Part shown: piece by piece, positions 45,030 to 56,664 of the stretch | Layout of the letters: each line of letters begins with the position of its first letter | How positions within the stretch are numbered: position 1 is the first letter of the stretch | Assembly (NCBI GenBank): GCA_951804985.1 | Contig: OX638131.1 | Span: forward strand, 40,056,044-40,120,043 | Source of the DNA: Dryomyza anilis | Lineage: Eukaryota > Arthropoda > Insecta > Diptera > Dryomyzidae | Direction of reading: 5' to 3' | DNA: 64,000 nt | Translations under genes and position numbers: made by a program | Notes under the pieces: generated by a model | The model's input: the letters and a program-made list of their open reading frames with translations, nothing else | The model's database searches: none | Told to the model about the DNA's origin: nothing

Positions 45030-45900
45030 ATTAAAAATAGTTTCAAGTTTATGCAGCAACTCGAGAACAATGTGACCAGCAACAATAAAAATAAAAAAAG
45101 AAACAATAATTATAGCAACAACAACATGGCAGCAAATTCATTCAATTGCTGCTCAACTGTTGCAGCCATGTTGCGGTGCCCCCAGCAGCAGCGGCAGCAG
45201 TGTGGCCAACAACAGGATGCGCAACAACTGCAACATGGCCAGCAAGCAACAGCCAACCAGATGATAACATTCGACGAATGTTCATTTTCACAATTACAAC
45301 AAATCATCGCCAACAGCAGCAGCAACAGCAGAGTTGCAGCAACAATTGCTGCTGTACATAGACAGATTACATACATCGTAGTACATGGAGCACATACACA
45401 TTTCTGCATGTATAGCATACGTGCGCAAAGGGCGGGCGTAACTGTTGCAACATCACGGCACACTAACAACTCCGGTCCGGTCCGGTCCTGTCCTCCGCAG
45501 CCGATCTCCTTATGTAGTTCTCCTCCTCCTCATCATTCGAAAACGCATTCGCATCAAATCTTTACCAACAATTTTTATTGCCATCCATCAGCGTATTTCC
45601 CATATTTATTACTTCATTCATCTACCATCCATCCAACTGTCCATCCATCCAGCCGTCCATCCATTCTGTGCTTTGATTGCTGACTCTTTCACTCCCGCAG
45701 CCCCATCACTGCGGCAGCGGAGCACGTCAACTTGAAGGCGAACTCATCAGACATCATCGTCGTGGTAGTCATCAACATCATCATCACTGGCCTCTTAAGC
45801 TGCATCTTCAAGTCCATCATCGTTGAACTGCGATTGAGTGACTTTCGTCCATTGTGTTCTTGTTGTTGCAATATTTCGAAAGCTTCGTTAAGTTTTGCCT
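45030..45900 (+). other. Opa-like CAG/CAA island
   Basis: Runs of CAACAACA, CAGCAGCGGCAGCAG and CAACAGCAGCAGCAACAGCAG, plus GGTCCGGTCCGGTCC (45472) and CCATCCATCC (45615-45665). The longest + frame (210 codons, 45051-45683) is Asn/Gln/Cys/Ser/His-rich, has equally open overlapping frames on both strands, and shows no domain. An untranslated or regulatory region of a host gene is the more likely reading. Confidence 0.45.
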
Positions 45901-46167
45901 GATCCTTAATCGGTGCGACCAGAAGTGGGCTACTTTAATATGTGATACGACTTCTGTTTTCACCGAAATTCTTTGGTTTAGAGATTGAAACTGTAACTGA
46001 TATCTATAATTTTATTAAATCTTGTTAATGTTGACCCAAATATCATTATTTAATGTAAGCAATAAACCAATATCCATTTTTGATTTTAAGCATGTAATAT
46101 AACTTTTGTCAATTTTATTATAAAACATTTCATGTCTGAAATGATAGGATAAGTTCTTGCCAAAGTA
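45901..46167. other. AT-rich DNA
   Basis: Nothing recognised. Confidence 0.4.
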
Positions 46168-46408
46168 TACGGATGTAAATATACTTCTAAAACTGGAGAG
46201 GAATTCGGCCCTAAATAGCAGAATTTTACTAATTTCAATAAAATGCTACTAAAATTCTAGAATTTATGTCTGAATATTAAGAGACCAAATTAACCACTTA
46301 GTTATCAAGAAAGTAGACAAGAATTATTCCCCTGGATTTTGAGAATTATTTGACTATTAAAAACCATACTCACTAAATTATTCCTGTATTCTTCGCAAAA
46401 AGAACACG

Positions 46409-46686
46409 TCGCTCATTTACTATAAGAGTGTCATATCTCAAAAAACGCAATTTTTAAGATAATGATGCAGAATTATCCGTTATATAATTTTTCATATTGT
46501 GCAAAAAAATCGTATTCATTCATATCTTGTATACTCACCGCTTGAGAAGAGAATATACAGTTACATCATTGCATATGTCCCATACATTTTATAAGCAAGG
46601 TGAGAATCAATTGAAAACTTTAAACGGGTTTTTTTTTGCAAAAATCGTTTTTTTGAGTTGTGACACTCTTGTAGTAAATGAGTGAC
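46409..46686. mobile_element. MITE with 40-bp-class inverted repeats in A3
   Basis: CTCATTTACTATAAGAGTGT at the left and ACACTCTTGTAGTAAATGAG at the right are inverted, extending into CATATCTCAAAAAACG / CGTTTTTTTGAGTTGTG. Confidence 0.75.
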
Positions 46687-47026
46687 GTTATCTGGTATCT
46701 GTTGTAGTTTTCTTAGATCTTGGTTTGTCTGCAATATTCTCTTGTATTCATTGTTTTGCAATGTCTATCTGTCATCGCCATCTGTTTGTTAGTGTGCCTG
46801 TCTGTCAATATTCTGAAATTAACTAAGAGCAATTATACTTGATACACAGAGATTTTGTTCTTAGTTATCAAAAATGTTACAAAGAGCAATTATTCTAGAC
46901 GTGCAGCAGTTTTTTTCTTCTTTAGTATCAGATAACGAAATGATATTCATTGTATGCATGTGTGTGTTTTCACGAATAAAACAACAAAGCACAACCAGAC
47001 AAGAGAGCGCTCGTGTTTGTTTTGTT

Positions 47027-47164
47027 CAGGGCTTTAATCACGTATGACGATAATCGTCTAACGATAACGTTTAGACGATGGTCTTAAAGAGGCAAAAACG
47101 ATAGAATTTTATGACTATCGTTTCGACGACGATCGTTTTTAAGTTACGTGATTAGAGCCCAGGT
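47027..47164. mobile_element. Short palindromic MITE, GGGCTYTAATCACGTA ends
   Basis: GGGCTTTAATCACGTA at the left and TACGTGATTAGAGCCC (with one inserted T) at the right. The inside is full of CGATAATCG/ACGATCG words. hAT-like by the CAGGGCT start; duplication not resolved. It sits within A3. Confidence 0.7.
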
Positions 47165-47196
47165 TATAAATATAGAAAAAATACGACTTTTCCTAC

Positions 47197-47987
47197 ACAG
47201 AGAAAAAGTAATAAATTTAAATACTTTTCGACAAGTTTTCCACCCAAAGTATTTTTTATTTAAATTAAATACTATTTATTTAAACTTGAAGTAAATATTT
47301 TTTATTTAAATTTAGTACGTAAGTAATAAAATTTGAAGTAAATGCATTTTGTTGAATTTTATTACGTTGGTATTAACATTTCATGTAAATACTTTTTATA
47401 ATTTTAATTTAATTAAAATTTGATAAACATGTCAATAGAAATTTTAAAACTATTTAATTTACGTAAAGAAGGTTATAGCAAGACATATAATTTTTTTCAC
47501 TCACGGTGGTTAAGATAGTTTGGATTATAAAGGGTGTAAACGAAATTATTTTTACCTTTTCTTTTATTCCCAACTTTAAAACTTAACACGGTAAATAAAA
47601 AATGATATCACAAACGAAGAAAAATACTATTTATAAAAATAGTTAAAGATTTATATTTCTAAATGATATACCACGACTTTCCGTATTTTAGTCTTCCAGC
47701 TCACCATCAGCCATTGGATACCATTTCTTCTAATTTTTTTGATAACGCTAATCCAACTTGCGGTTATTAGATTTCATATAAAAAATATACAAAATTTCAA
47801 TATTCTTTGAAGAATTGATTTTATATAAGACACAAATTTAAAATCTGGACCTAGCTTAGGGCAGTTTGGAGGGTTACATCCTTTTGAAAAAATTTTATCA
47901 TATAGTTCTATACGAGTTTCAACAGTACCTCGCTCGTTTATTTGGATCTTTATTCCATTTTTTCGTTTTTATTTGGAACTTTAAATA
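47197..47987. other. AT-rich DNA
   Basis: Starts CACAGAGAAAAAGTAATAAA after TA, the shared terminus type, followed by TTTAAATACTTTT words. The rest is AT-rich without a recognised gene. 49080-49260 contains related ATTTAAATGCATTT words. Confidence 0.4.
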
Positions 47988-48552
47988 GACCCCTCTTACG
48001 AAGACCCACACGTTTCAATTTTCTTACGGCAAATTTCACCACGAAAACAATCACATCTTTATAATACCCAAGAAAAGAAGAGTACACTTTTTTTAGCCAC
48101 GAAACGAAGCATAACTTTATTTTCGCCACGAAAAGAAATACCTTTACATTTAGCTACGAAAAACAGCACGTCTATAAAAAAGTGTTCCACACTTGTGTCA
48201 TAGGCATTTTTTTTTGGAAAAATTTGTTCCTTTGGGATTTGGCCAGAACCCACTTGTGTCATTGGACATTTGTTTTTTTTTTGTGTTCCATTAGAATTTG
48301 GCCAAAACCTGCATGCGTTTTTATTCATTCATTGGCCATTGATTGGCCAAATCCCAATGGATCAAATTTTTCCAAAAAAATATTCAATGACGCAAGTAGG
48401 TTCTGACCAAGTCGCACCTGCAAGTCGCACCTGCAAGTCGCACCTGCAAGCCCATTGAAACAACTTCATAAAAAAAGTTCCAATCAACATTATTTTTAAT
48501 GTGTCGTTTGTCGTAAGTAAATTGAAAAGTGTGGGCTTTCGTAAGAGGAGTC
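47988..48552. mobile_element. MITE with CCTCTTACGAARRCCCACAC ends
   Basis: CCTCTTACGAAGACCCACAC at 47992 pairs with GTGTGGGCTTTCGTAAGAGG (48529-48548). A second inverted pair inside: TTTGGGATTTGGCCAGAACC (about 48231-48250) against GGCCAAATCCCAATGGATC (about 48346-48364). Three 13-bp direct units CAAGTCGCACCTG lie at 48409-48449. Confidence 0.75.
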
Positions 48553-49539
48553 GAAATGATCTCAATTTAAATTTCATCTTTACTTTATGAAAATGTGAAA
48601 TATATTAAGTATGTTTGCCACATCTCTTATTGATTGTTGGGCTTAGATCTCAAACATTACTTTCGCGCCTGATTGATACACGTTTACTATTTACTCTCGA
48701 ACACTTCTAGCATTTTCCCGTGATGCCATATTTGCAATAAATGCATGCAATGTAGAGCAGTTAGCTAATCAAAATGTCCACAATTTGTATTCACACTTTT
48801 TCGAATTTGTTTGTTGACGACATGTTCGATCACTTTTAACTTAAAAATTTTTTAATTTTTTTTGTTTGTCATAAATCAGAGAATTTTTGAATTTACTGGA
48901 TTTTTTATGCATTATTGTATTTGACAACAATATCCGCATTTGAATTTCTAAAAATAATTTCCTTTACACCTTTTATATAGAATATATCAATGTTTCTGCA
49001 TGGTCATATATTACATGATTTTGTAGTGGTTACTTTCAAAAAATCAAACTTAAATATAGTTAAAAATATATCTATAATTTAAAATTATTAATTTAAATGC
49101 GTACATAATGAAATTAAACAATTTCTATTTAATTTGAATTATTATTTAATTTGAAATATTACGTTTTTTATTACAATAGTATTTACATCAAATTTAAATG
49201 CATTTTTCTAATTTTATTACGTCATTTTTTACTTATTGTAGGACATTAACATCTGCATTATCAAGAATTATTGTTCTTAGTTACTTTTTGATATATAAGT
49301 GGATTTGTTTCTTAAAATTGAGAATGTTTTCGTTGAGCTGTATAGCACTACGTATATTTCTTAACTTTCTTTTGGATTTTTGTTGTGGAGGTTAGGCCGG
49401 ACCAACTTTAAGTCCCACCCATGTTGAGTTAAATTTCTCAGTTATGTGTGAAAATTTCAATTATTTAAAGTTAAAAAAAAAAATTGAGTAAAAATTTGTT
49501 ACAAAATTGCCCACCTCTGCAAATGAGGAAGCCATTTAA
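48553..49539. other. AT-rich DNA
   Basis: No gene or clear repeat border recognised. GGCCGGACCAACTTTAAGTCCC at 49394 is an isolated GC-richer block. Confidence 0.4.
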
Positions 49540-50700
49540 ATGCTGCTCCACAACAACATGGGCACTTTAGGCATTTCATTACGGTCGTTAACAGCGGAAT
49601 CTGCGTTCGTCCGCCATGGGAATCTGCGGGTACTTCGCATGCCGAAATGTACGACGTACGCACAGATGGTCAACGGGTCGACCACAACATGGATCTGGAT
49701 CTGATTGTGGGGAATGCAGCATTACGAAGGTAAACTTTAAAAAATAAGCATAAATCAAATTTTCGGAATTAAAATATATTTACAAGTGACATGGACGACA
49801 GAGTCAAGGATGCACTCGGCTGCATACTCGACTCGCCTGACGAATTGCATCAGTGAGTGCTCAAAAAGCGAATGGTAGCCGAGTAGTTGGGGCTGTTGGG
49901 GGGTCATGCAAGTGGCGAATGATGCCATCAGTGTGATTCGATGTCAGTGCGCAGGCTCCAAAGCACCCTTGATTTTCTTCGGGTGGGTGGAGCTTAGTAC
50001 AAAGGCACTAAGCACTTGGAGCTTTGCAGCGATGCGGTGTGGAAAAGCTTTTGCTAGCCGCAGAGCTTTTTCGTACAAAGCTCTAAAAGCTTCACGTTCA
50101 GGCAAATTACTAAGCGCATTGAAAACAGCCACGTTCGAGCTAAAATTCACACAAAACATAAAAACTACAAATTTCTGACAACAATAAATCATAGCCAGAG
50201 ACGTGAACGTGAGGACAGCTACAGAGCAGCAGCTTGGTTAGTTGGTGGTGACGAAGGCGGTGCAGGGCAGCACGTTGGAAGAAGAAGAATAAGACATACG
50301 TTCCAGCACGGCGCACGCGCAACATTCTCGGATTACGAATTATGAAAGATTTACATTAATAATTCTTACTGCGCCACGCATAAATAGTGCTTCGTGCCGC
50401 TTAAAACACAATAACAATTTTTTAATACAACAAAAAAAGACCATGCAACAACAACAAGAACAACTACAAAAACTATAGTAACTGCACAGATGCTGAGTGC
50501 GTGTTCTCCTGGCCGGAGTGCAGCATCTTGTGGCGCATATTACCGCATAAAAGCCTCACACTCACACATGCGCCCGTACAGGGTCAAGTACTCCCAGCGA
50601 TGTGGACGATGGAGCCAGTGGAGGATCGTAGTAAATCGAGACATCGGTGTTTAAAGGGGCCTATAGCAATATCTAATGAAAATCGTTTACCTTATTAAAA
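49540..50700. other. GC-richer unique island
   Basis: Not matched elsewhere in the window. It contains AGCTTTTGC / AAAGCTCTAAAAGC words (50045-50095) and a CAACAACAACAAGAACAAC stretch (50447). Overlapping frames of 90 (+, 49906) and 82 (-, 50192) codons exist; the minus one has a helical-looking segment but no recognised domain and no splice context. Regulatory or untranslated host DNA is most likely. Confidence 0.4.
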
Positions 50701-50860
50701 AGTACGGAAAAATTTTACTGATTCCAAAATGAATTTAAAAAAGATAAATGGACAGAAATGAACTTAATCCTAAATTATATAAGATCCTTTTGTTGAAATT
50801 AGATACATGTTAAAGAATTAGGTCTTTGATATTTCCCCCTGGTATAAAAATTAAATATAT

Positions 50861-51345
50861 GGGCCATTCCACACCAACTCGACCACCGGTTGGAACTCAC
50901 CTTCTTCGATTTCAATGAAATTTGAGCAACTGATAAGGGGTATCGAGATATAAATTGATCAATTATTTTTGGACAATTTTTTTAACTTTGAACTACTGTA
51001 TCTCTGGAAGTAGTTTTATTGATATTAAAACTTTTTCCAAAGACTTGTTTTTCGAGGTTATCTCTACGGGAAAACGCCCTAAAATTACCTATCACGCTGC
51101 TGTTGAAAAGAAGTTTTCTCACTGATCTAGTCCAAAGGAATGCAGGATAGAGACAGTTTCTAATCATTATACATATTCTGTGACCGGTACCATTGATATC
51201 GGCTGAGGACTGGGTCTTGAAGAACAATTCTGTGACAGGTCTAAAGGTACCGGTCACAGCATACGATTTTGAAGACCAGTTCTGTGATAGGTCTAAAGGT
51301 GTTAATTAACCCCCGGTTAGTTTCCCCGTAGGGTATGACAGTCAA
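50861..51345. mobile_element. Two adjoining or nested MITE pieces
   Basis: 50861 starts GGGCCATTCCACACCAACTCG, the end of the element at 28069, continuing with TTGAGCAACTGATAAGG and TCTCTGGAAGTAG. Beginning at 51066, CTACGGGAAAACGCCC pairs with TAGTTTCCCCGTAGGG (ending 51335), the family that split SINE S2. ACCGGT and TTCTGTGATAGGTCTAAAGG words are shared with 15457-16144. Confidence 0.6.
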
Positions 51346-52415
51346 ATAAAACGTGGTCTTAGTTTACGTTGAATCAAATTTAAATTTGAAATACAAATTT
51401 CTTGTGAAATTTGAATGAAGTATTCCGAAATGAATGTATTTGTAATCATTAGAGAATTTTTGTCATTTGGTTTATTTTCTCGAAGTAAGGATAAGACTTC
51501 TAAGCTTTTAAATTCAGGAATAGTAGAAATTATGTTAGGTTCATTATCGGGAAATTATCAAAATTTCAGCTCAATCGAAGAATCTTTGAGCTATCCCTTA
51601 CAAAATATTCCATTACATTCACCCTAGTACATATTTGATACACCCTAGTACTAAATAATTTTATTTTCTTAAAGTAGCCATCTTTCTGAAATGTTCAAAA
51701 TCGTAGTAAAAATAACGAAGATATTGTTGGCTAACCGATGATGGCTTTTTGAGATTTATGAAAAAAAGTCATTGCCAAATTTTTGGAGACAATTTAAATT
51801 TTTTCAAGGACATTTTTTAAAAACTCAAATAACTTATCAAGATGATTACTTTAGACTCTTAGGTTAGACTAGGTTGTAATGGCTGCTAAAAAGCACAGTT
51901 AGACCAAAAGAGGTCCATTATAATACCACTGTTCCATTACCGACATATTTGAATCCACGTTTTTAGAAATTACATTCAATGCGTTACTTTTAAATCCAAG
52001 AAAGTCATCAAAGAGATATATAGGCTTTCAGTAATACTTAGTTTTTTTAATTGATCGGGTAATGATCGACTTATTTGAATTCGCATTTTGGCTTCGTTTT
52101 GTGGTTTTGATCATATAAGTCTGACGTAAGATATTTAAATTTTGTATATTTGTTCCTATACACAAGTATCCACAGCCAAATATCATAAAAATTCTCAGGC
52201 GAAACATATCAAATACTCCTAAATGTGAAAAAGTTACCCATTGGGACAAAGCACAATGGAATAAGGTAACATTTACCTCCATAATAACAACATGTTGTTG
52301 CTTTTACTCCGATCTGATATACCCCATATTAATATACTTTACTGCACTTTATACATAACTTTCATTACCTTTTTACATAAAAATAAAAAATAGTTATATT
52401 TATATTGCGTTTTTG
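51346..52415. other. AT-rich DNA
   Basis: Short open frames (70-84 codons) without domains. Nothing else recognised. Confidence 0.4.
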
Positions 52416-52597
52416 GGCTTGTTTGTGGCACTGGAACCATTACTGGGAACCGGAACTGGAATAATTATTTTATTTTTTTTTATAGAACCGTAACCGAAAC
52501 AAAAAATAATTTAAGAACCGGAACCGGTAACGGAACAATTTTTTTATGGAACCGGAATTGGAACCGCAGAGAATAGAATTTCGGTTCCTAGCCCTGA
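52416..52597. repeat. GGAACC-rich block with hAT-like end
   Basis: GGAACCGGAACTGG, GAACCGTAACCG and similar words, ending AATTTCGGTTCCTAGCCCTG. The inverse, CAGGGCTAGGAACCG, looks like a hAT terminus. See also 4515 and 32040. Confidence 0.5.
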
Positions 52598-52674
52598 TCA
52601 AAATACATATTAATTAGTCATTTCATTGAATTCAAAATGAAACATAAAAAATATATGTTAATAACTCTATTGGT

Positions 52675-52990
52675 AGCTCAGTGGTAGCTCAGTGGTTAGT
52701 GCGTTGGACTGCGAGCCGAAAGGTCCCCGGTTCAAGCCTGGACTGGGGCTAACAACATCTTTTCATAGAAACATTTTTCTATACCGCGCTACCTCTCGTC
52801 AGTAAATGGCAAACCTACGAGAGTGAAACCATTGTCTATGAAAAAGCTCTCACCCGCCGTTCGGATTCGGCAATAAACTGTAGGTCCCACCACTTTGAGT
52901 ACAAATATAACACGCACAGCTCAAAATGGTGAGAGAGCTCGGCCGAAGTTCTATACAGAACTGTAGCGCCAAACTATTATTATTATTATT
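52675..52990 (+). mobile_element. SINE copy S7 with 14-bp duplication and doubled A-box
   Basis: ATAACTCTATTGGT is repeated exactly at 52661-52674 and 52991-53004. The head reads AGCTCAGTGG TAGCTCAGTGG, so the A-box core is present twice in 21 bases while the first acceptor-stem bases are absent. B-box GGTTCAAGCC, tail (TTA)n. Confidence 0.92.
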
Positions 52991-53004
52991 ATAACTCTAT
53001 TGGT

Positions 53005-53861
53005 TTAACAATTCCAATTCATAAATATAAAATTTTATCTTTATGATAAAATAGTTATGCCTTTTGAGATTATGAAAATTTAGGTAGGTGCTTAAAATCT
53101 AGAACTTTCAAAAAATTTTAACGCGCCAAATTTTTTGTTTTAAAACGTTCACCAAACCCAGAAATATTGAATGTTTCGACCGTTTTTGTGCAGTACTTTG
53201 GATGTGTCTCAATGAAATATGTACTGAGAAAAGAGTCGCGAATACAGCTCCTAAGGACTTAAGATACAATTTTTTGATTGCAATCAATTCTTTGAATCGT
53301 AATTATTCTACGTAGATGCTCACAAAAAATTGCAAAAACAATATATCAAAATTTTGCACAATTTTCAAAAAGTCCATAAAATGTATGTATTTCAATAACT
53401 ATTACCCAGATATCAAAATGCTCGCATTGTGCCCTAACTAAGTTCATGCAATACTATTTAAAATAATAATGGAAATGTGCTACGTGAAAAACTGCTGTTT
53501 TAAGCAAATTCACAATAATTTTATTAACAATTGCAGTGATCGTACTCTTTTGGTGTTGAGGGCTTATTAACGAGATGTAGATCATATGGTGCACATTTAC
53601 AACAGCATTCAACTAGTATTTTCAAATTAAAATTTCATTGAGGGGCGTACGTGTCCTGGCCAAAAAACACAGAAATGGGATAAAAAATGGTTTCAATTTT
53701 GAACCACTATCTTTAAATCACAAAACTACGGAAGTTATTGACGAATAAAAGTCAGTTTAAATGAATTCAAAAATAAAATTGTATGGCCATATATAAGCTG
53801 AAGCGCACATTGCTCTGGTAATTACCGACAATAAATGCGTCATAATTTCCTAATCCCGTTA
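53005..53861. other. AT-rich DNA
   Basis: No gene or repeat recognised. Confidence 0.4.
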
Positions 53862-54089
53862 TTATAATGTTGGGCCCCAACCAGATTGAGTTCCGCTTAA
53901 ACCAGCACTGAAAACCTCTGATAGTTCTGCGGCTGCGTCGACAGCATCGACAGTTGGTGTCTCTCCGCTATCCTGTTGCTTCACCAAGTCCGCTGCTTGT
54001 CGTACAGCCGACCCGCTGTGATGTTTGCTGCGTCCCTGCGCTTGCGCCGGCGGGTGGCACGGGGTCCAACATGATGCAAATGAAATCAC
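53862..54089 (-). other. GC-rich 75-codon open frame, uncertain
   Basis: A minus-strand frame from an ATG at 54087-54089 to TAA. The middle is Ala/Ser/Gln/Asp-rich with mixed codons (KQQDSGETPTVDAVDAAAEL) and looks more protein-like than other frames in the window. GC content is well above the flanks. However, no polypyrimidine acceptor lies upstream and no domain is recognised. It could be a host exon fragment or unique regulatory DNA; the call is weak. Confidence 0.25.
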
Positions 54090-54712
54090 TTTATTAAATG
54101 CTTACATAATTCATGCTTTGTGAGGCCATTTAATTTAAGGTCATCAGTGGATAATGAAAAAGCCAGAGCAATTAATTTTGTGCCTGGATGAGCCAGAGGT
54201 GTAGACAGGATGAAATATAGCATTGACGGAGGTGTGTGTGTGGTGCACACGAGTGCAGTAATGGACTTGATCAGTTCTAACAGAAAATTAGGTGTAGAAT
54301 AATAGTTTATATTAATACAAGATGGTATTAGTTAGAATTTCTGATGAAGGTCTACCTATCAAGATTATATATTTGTTATATTTGTCATCCATCAGGCTCT
54401 TAACTATAAGACAAAACTCCAAATAAAATATTATGATGCAACCAATAATAATTTAGTAATACACTCAGAGAATGATATGATTTTGATATAAATATTAGAA
54501 CAATAAAAGTCACAATATGATTATTCTTATGCGACATAATAACCAAGCAAATCTTTGGGTTCTAAATAACTGTTGTGGAATCCCTCGTACTACTCTGGAA
54601 CCACTATTGCTTTCAAATTTTGTAATTATTTAAGTTGTCCGACTTTCTAACACTTGAAATATCCAGTATTCTGCAATATGTTCATTATTTACTGTTTCAA
54701 ATTCGAATGGAA
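54090..54712. other. Mixed to AT-rich DNA
   Basis: 54170-54260 is GC-richer with GGTGTGTGTGTGGTG. The rest is AT-rich. Nothing recognised. Confidence 0.4.
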
Positions 54713-55090
54713 TGATTACACTGCCGGACATAATACAAATTTTGACAAGGTGAAGTAAAAAGTTATAGCAATTATTGGATACTTTAGTATCGCTGATTCG
54801 GAAAATCATATCAGTTTTGTCAAATTGGCTCTAGTTTTTGAGATATAGCCCATTTTTAAATTTTCAATTATGTTGGTATTCTTTTATTTTTAAAATTAAA
54901 AACTTTCTTTTGTTGAAATTTTAAAAATAAATGAATACCAAAATAACGAGAAGTGGAAAAATGGGAAATATCTCTAAAACTAGAGCCAATTTGACAAAAC
55001 TGATGCCATTTTCAGAATCAGCGCCACAAATGCATCCAATATGTGCTGCAACTTTTACTGGGTGCAGGGTAGTGCAATTAGCAAAGATCA
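54713..55090. mobile_element. Hairpin MITE with arms of about 170 bp
   Basis: TTTTGTCAAATTGGCTCTAG at 54816 and its inverse CTAGAGCCAATTTGACAAAA at 54981 are central parts of long inverted arms; outward, GCTGATTC..AAAATCATATCAG pairs with CTGATGCCATTTTCAGAATCAGC. GATTACACTGC at the left is shared with the element at 31293. Two opposed 74-79-codon frames are mirror products of the palindrome. Confidence 0.75.
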
Positions 55091-55512
55091 TAGTCCATAA
55101 CATATCAGATTTCGAATCACTACTGGAAAAACGTCTTCGTTGGTGCAAACAATAATGCAAACTAATTATTAAAGTGTTTGAACAATTACTTGCAACAATT
55201 AATAATATGATTTAAAGCAAATACTTAAATTATTACTAGCATTAATTAGTTGTAGCAAACGATACAATTTGTTCTATTGAGCATATTCTCAGTACGTTGT
55301 ATAGAGCAATTGAGAAGAATGCTTTCGGAAATGCTCGAGTCGTATTTATTACTGCAAATACTTTTGTGTTCAGAGCTAAGACTTGAAATATTTATTATTC
55401 GTGGCAATTGATAAGTGTTTGTTCCAAACGCTTATAAAAATATACAATTTAGGAGAAATAAATGCAGGATTTACCAGTAGTAATGAAAGGGTTTCCGAGT
55501 AATAATAATAAT
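55091..55512. other. AT-rich DNA
   Basis: Nothing recognised; (AAT)n at 55502-55512 abuts mini-me M6. Confidence 0.4.
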
Positions 55513-56250
55513 AACCAGTTGGGAAGGTTAGATCACATGGGAAATTTTAAAGTAGGTGTAATTATGATAGTTAGGATTATCAAAATTATAGTCGGTCTAA
55601 GCCGACTATAAATACCCTACACATATGTGTGGTTACCATTCAAAGTGATATATAGGTCACCAGGGTATACGAATCCTGAAAATAACTACAAACATTCAAT
55701 CGCTGAAGAATTTCCATTCATTTGATACCCATATTTACAAATGGGTAGGTGTACCGAATTTCGATTTTTTTTTTTGTGAACCACAAGTCTTTTCGCCGGA
55801 AAACATTATTATCATGTATTTGAGCATGATGTCAATATATATTTGACCAACAAAGTTTACCTAAGCACGTATACATAAAAATTGATCTTTATATGTACAT
55901 TTTATATGTGGTATTTGAACATAAGTGGTCGGATCATAGGTCACCATGGACCGATCTCGCCAATTTTTTCGCACATACAGCGTAGGTATATTAGTAATCT
56001 AAGTTATAAGTTTCATTTATCTAGCTCTTCAATTTTAAAAGTCTTAGGGATTTCAACAGACAGACAGACAGACGGACAGACAGACGGACAGACAGACAGA
56101 CGGACAGACGGACATCGCTAAATCGACTCAGGAGGTCATGCTGATCAAGAATATATATACTTTTCCATACCGGAGATGCTTTCTTCTGGGTGTTACAAAC
56201 GGCGTACCAAACTGAATATACCCTTTCACTCTTAGTGTAGGGTATAAAAA
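55513..56250 (+). mobile_element. Mini-me/DINE-1-like element M6
   Basis: Very close to M2 and M3: AACCAGTTGGGAAGG start, hairpin at about 55590-55610, GACAGACAGACGGACAGACAG tract (56057-56115), core and GTGTAGGGTATAAAAA end. Confidence 0.88.
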
Positions 56251-56664
56251 TAATACTTTTAAAGTGTCGTCGACCTTTAGCGCAAGGTTAAGCATGACAA
56301 AATCGTGCGATAAATTGCGATATAAAGTACCAAAAATTTTTTGCAACATTGGATCGAATTTTGCAAAATGTCGGCAAATTCTGAGTACGCAGCAAGAATC
56401 AAGAGACCGAAATCAACCAGAAATGATAGGTAGAACAGTAGAAGAAAAAGCTAAACAAACAAAAAAAATATAAAAGGCTAAAATCAAGTTTAAATAAAGC
56501 TAAATATTATTTATTATTTTTTCTATGTATTTTATTAAAAAAAAAATATTATAAAAAATATATAATATTTCAGTATTACAAAAATATCATAATTTCTATA
56601 TTTTCACTAAAATTCCAATTGCCAATAAAAGGTCAATAAATAAAAGTAAGTTATTCACTAATTT
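56251..56664. other. AT-rich DNA, left flank of HL3
   Basis: ATAAAAGGCTAAAATCAAGT at 56468 resembles AAAAGACTAAATCTAGC at 58440 on the other side of HL3. A 69-codon frame at 56264-56473 is Lys/Arg-rich without a recognised domain. Confidence 0.35.

Larger units (their letters stand above)
46168..47195. mobile_element. Foldback family A, copy A3, with two nested MITEs
   Basis: Starts TA|TACGGATGTAAATA, then TTCTAAAACTGGAG..GAATTCGG as in A2 reversed. GTGTGTGTTTTCACGAATAAAAC at 46960 and the TATAAATATAGAAAAAAT tail match the middle of A2 on the opposite strand. The two insertions at 46409 and 47027 are absent from A2. Confidence 0.65.

Noticed and set aside
45051..45683. 210-codon + frame as a protein-coding exon
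   Set aside because: Driven by CAA/CAG triplets, with overlapping open frames on both strands, no domain, and a His/Pro/Ser tail read from CCATCC repeats.
46598..46606. CAAG|GTGAG as a host splice donor
   Set aside because: It lies within the MITE at 46409-46686, with no acceptor or open frame upstream.
54921..55160. Opposed 79- and 74-codon frames as overlapping genes
   Set aside because: They are mirror products of a hairpin MITE with long inverted arms.
56370..56470. Lys/Arg-rich short peptide resembling an N-terminal zinc-finger transposon protein
   Set aside because: Only a vague resemblance in two frames; no Cys/His pattern and no second copy to support it.
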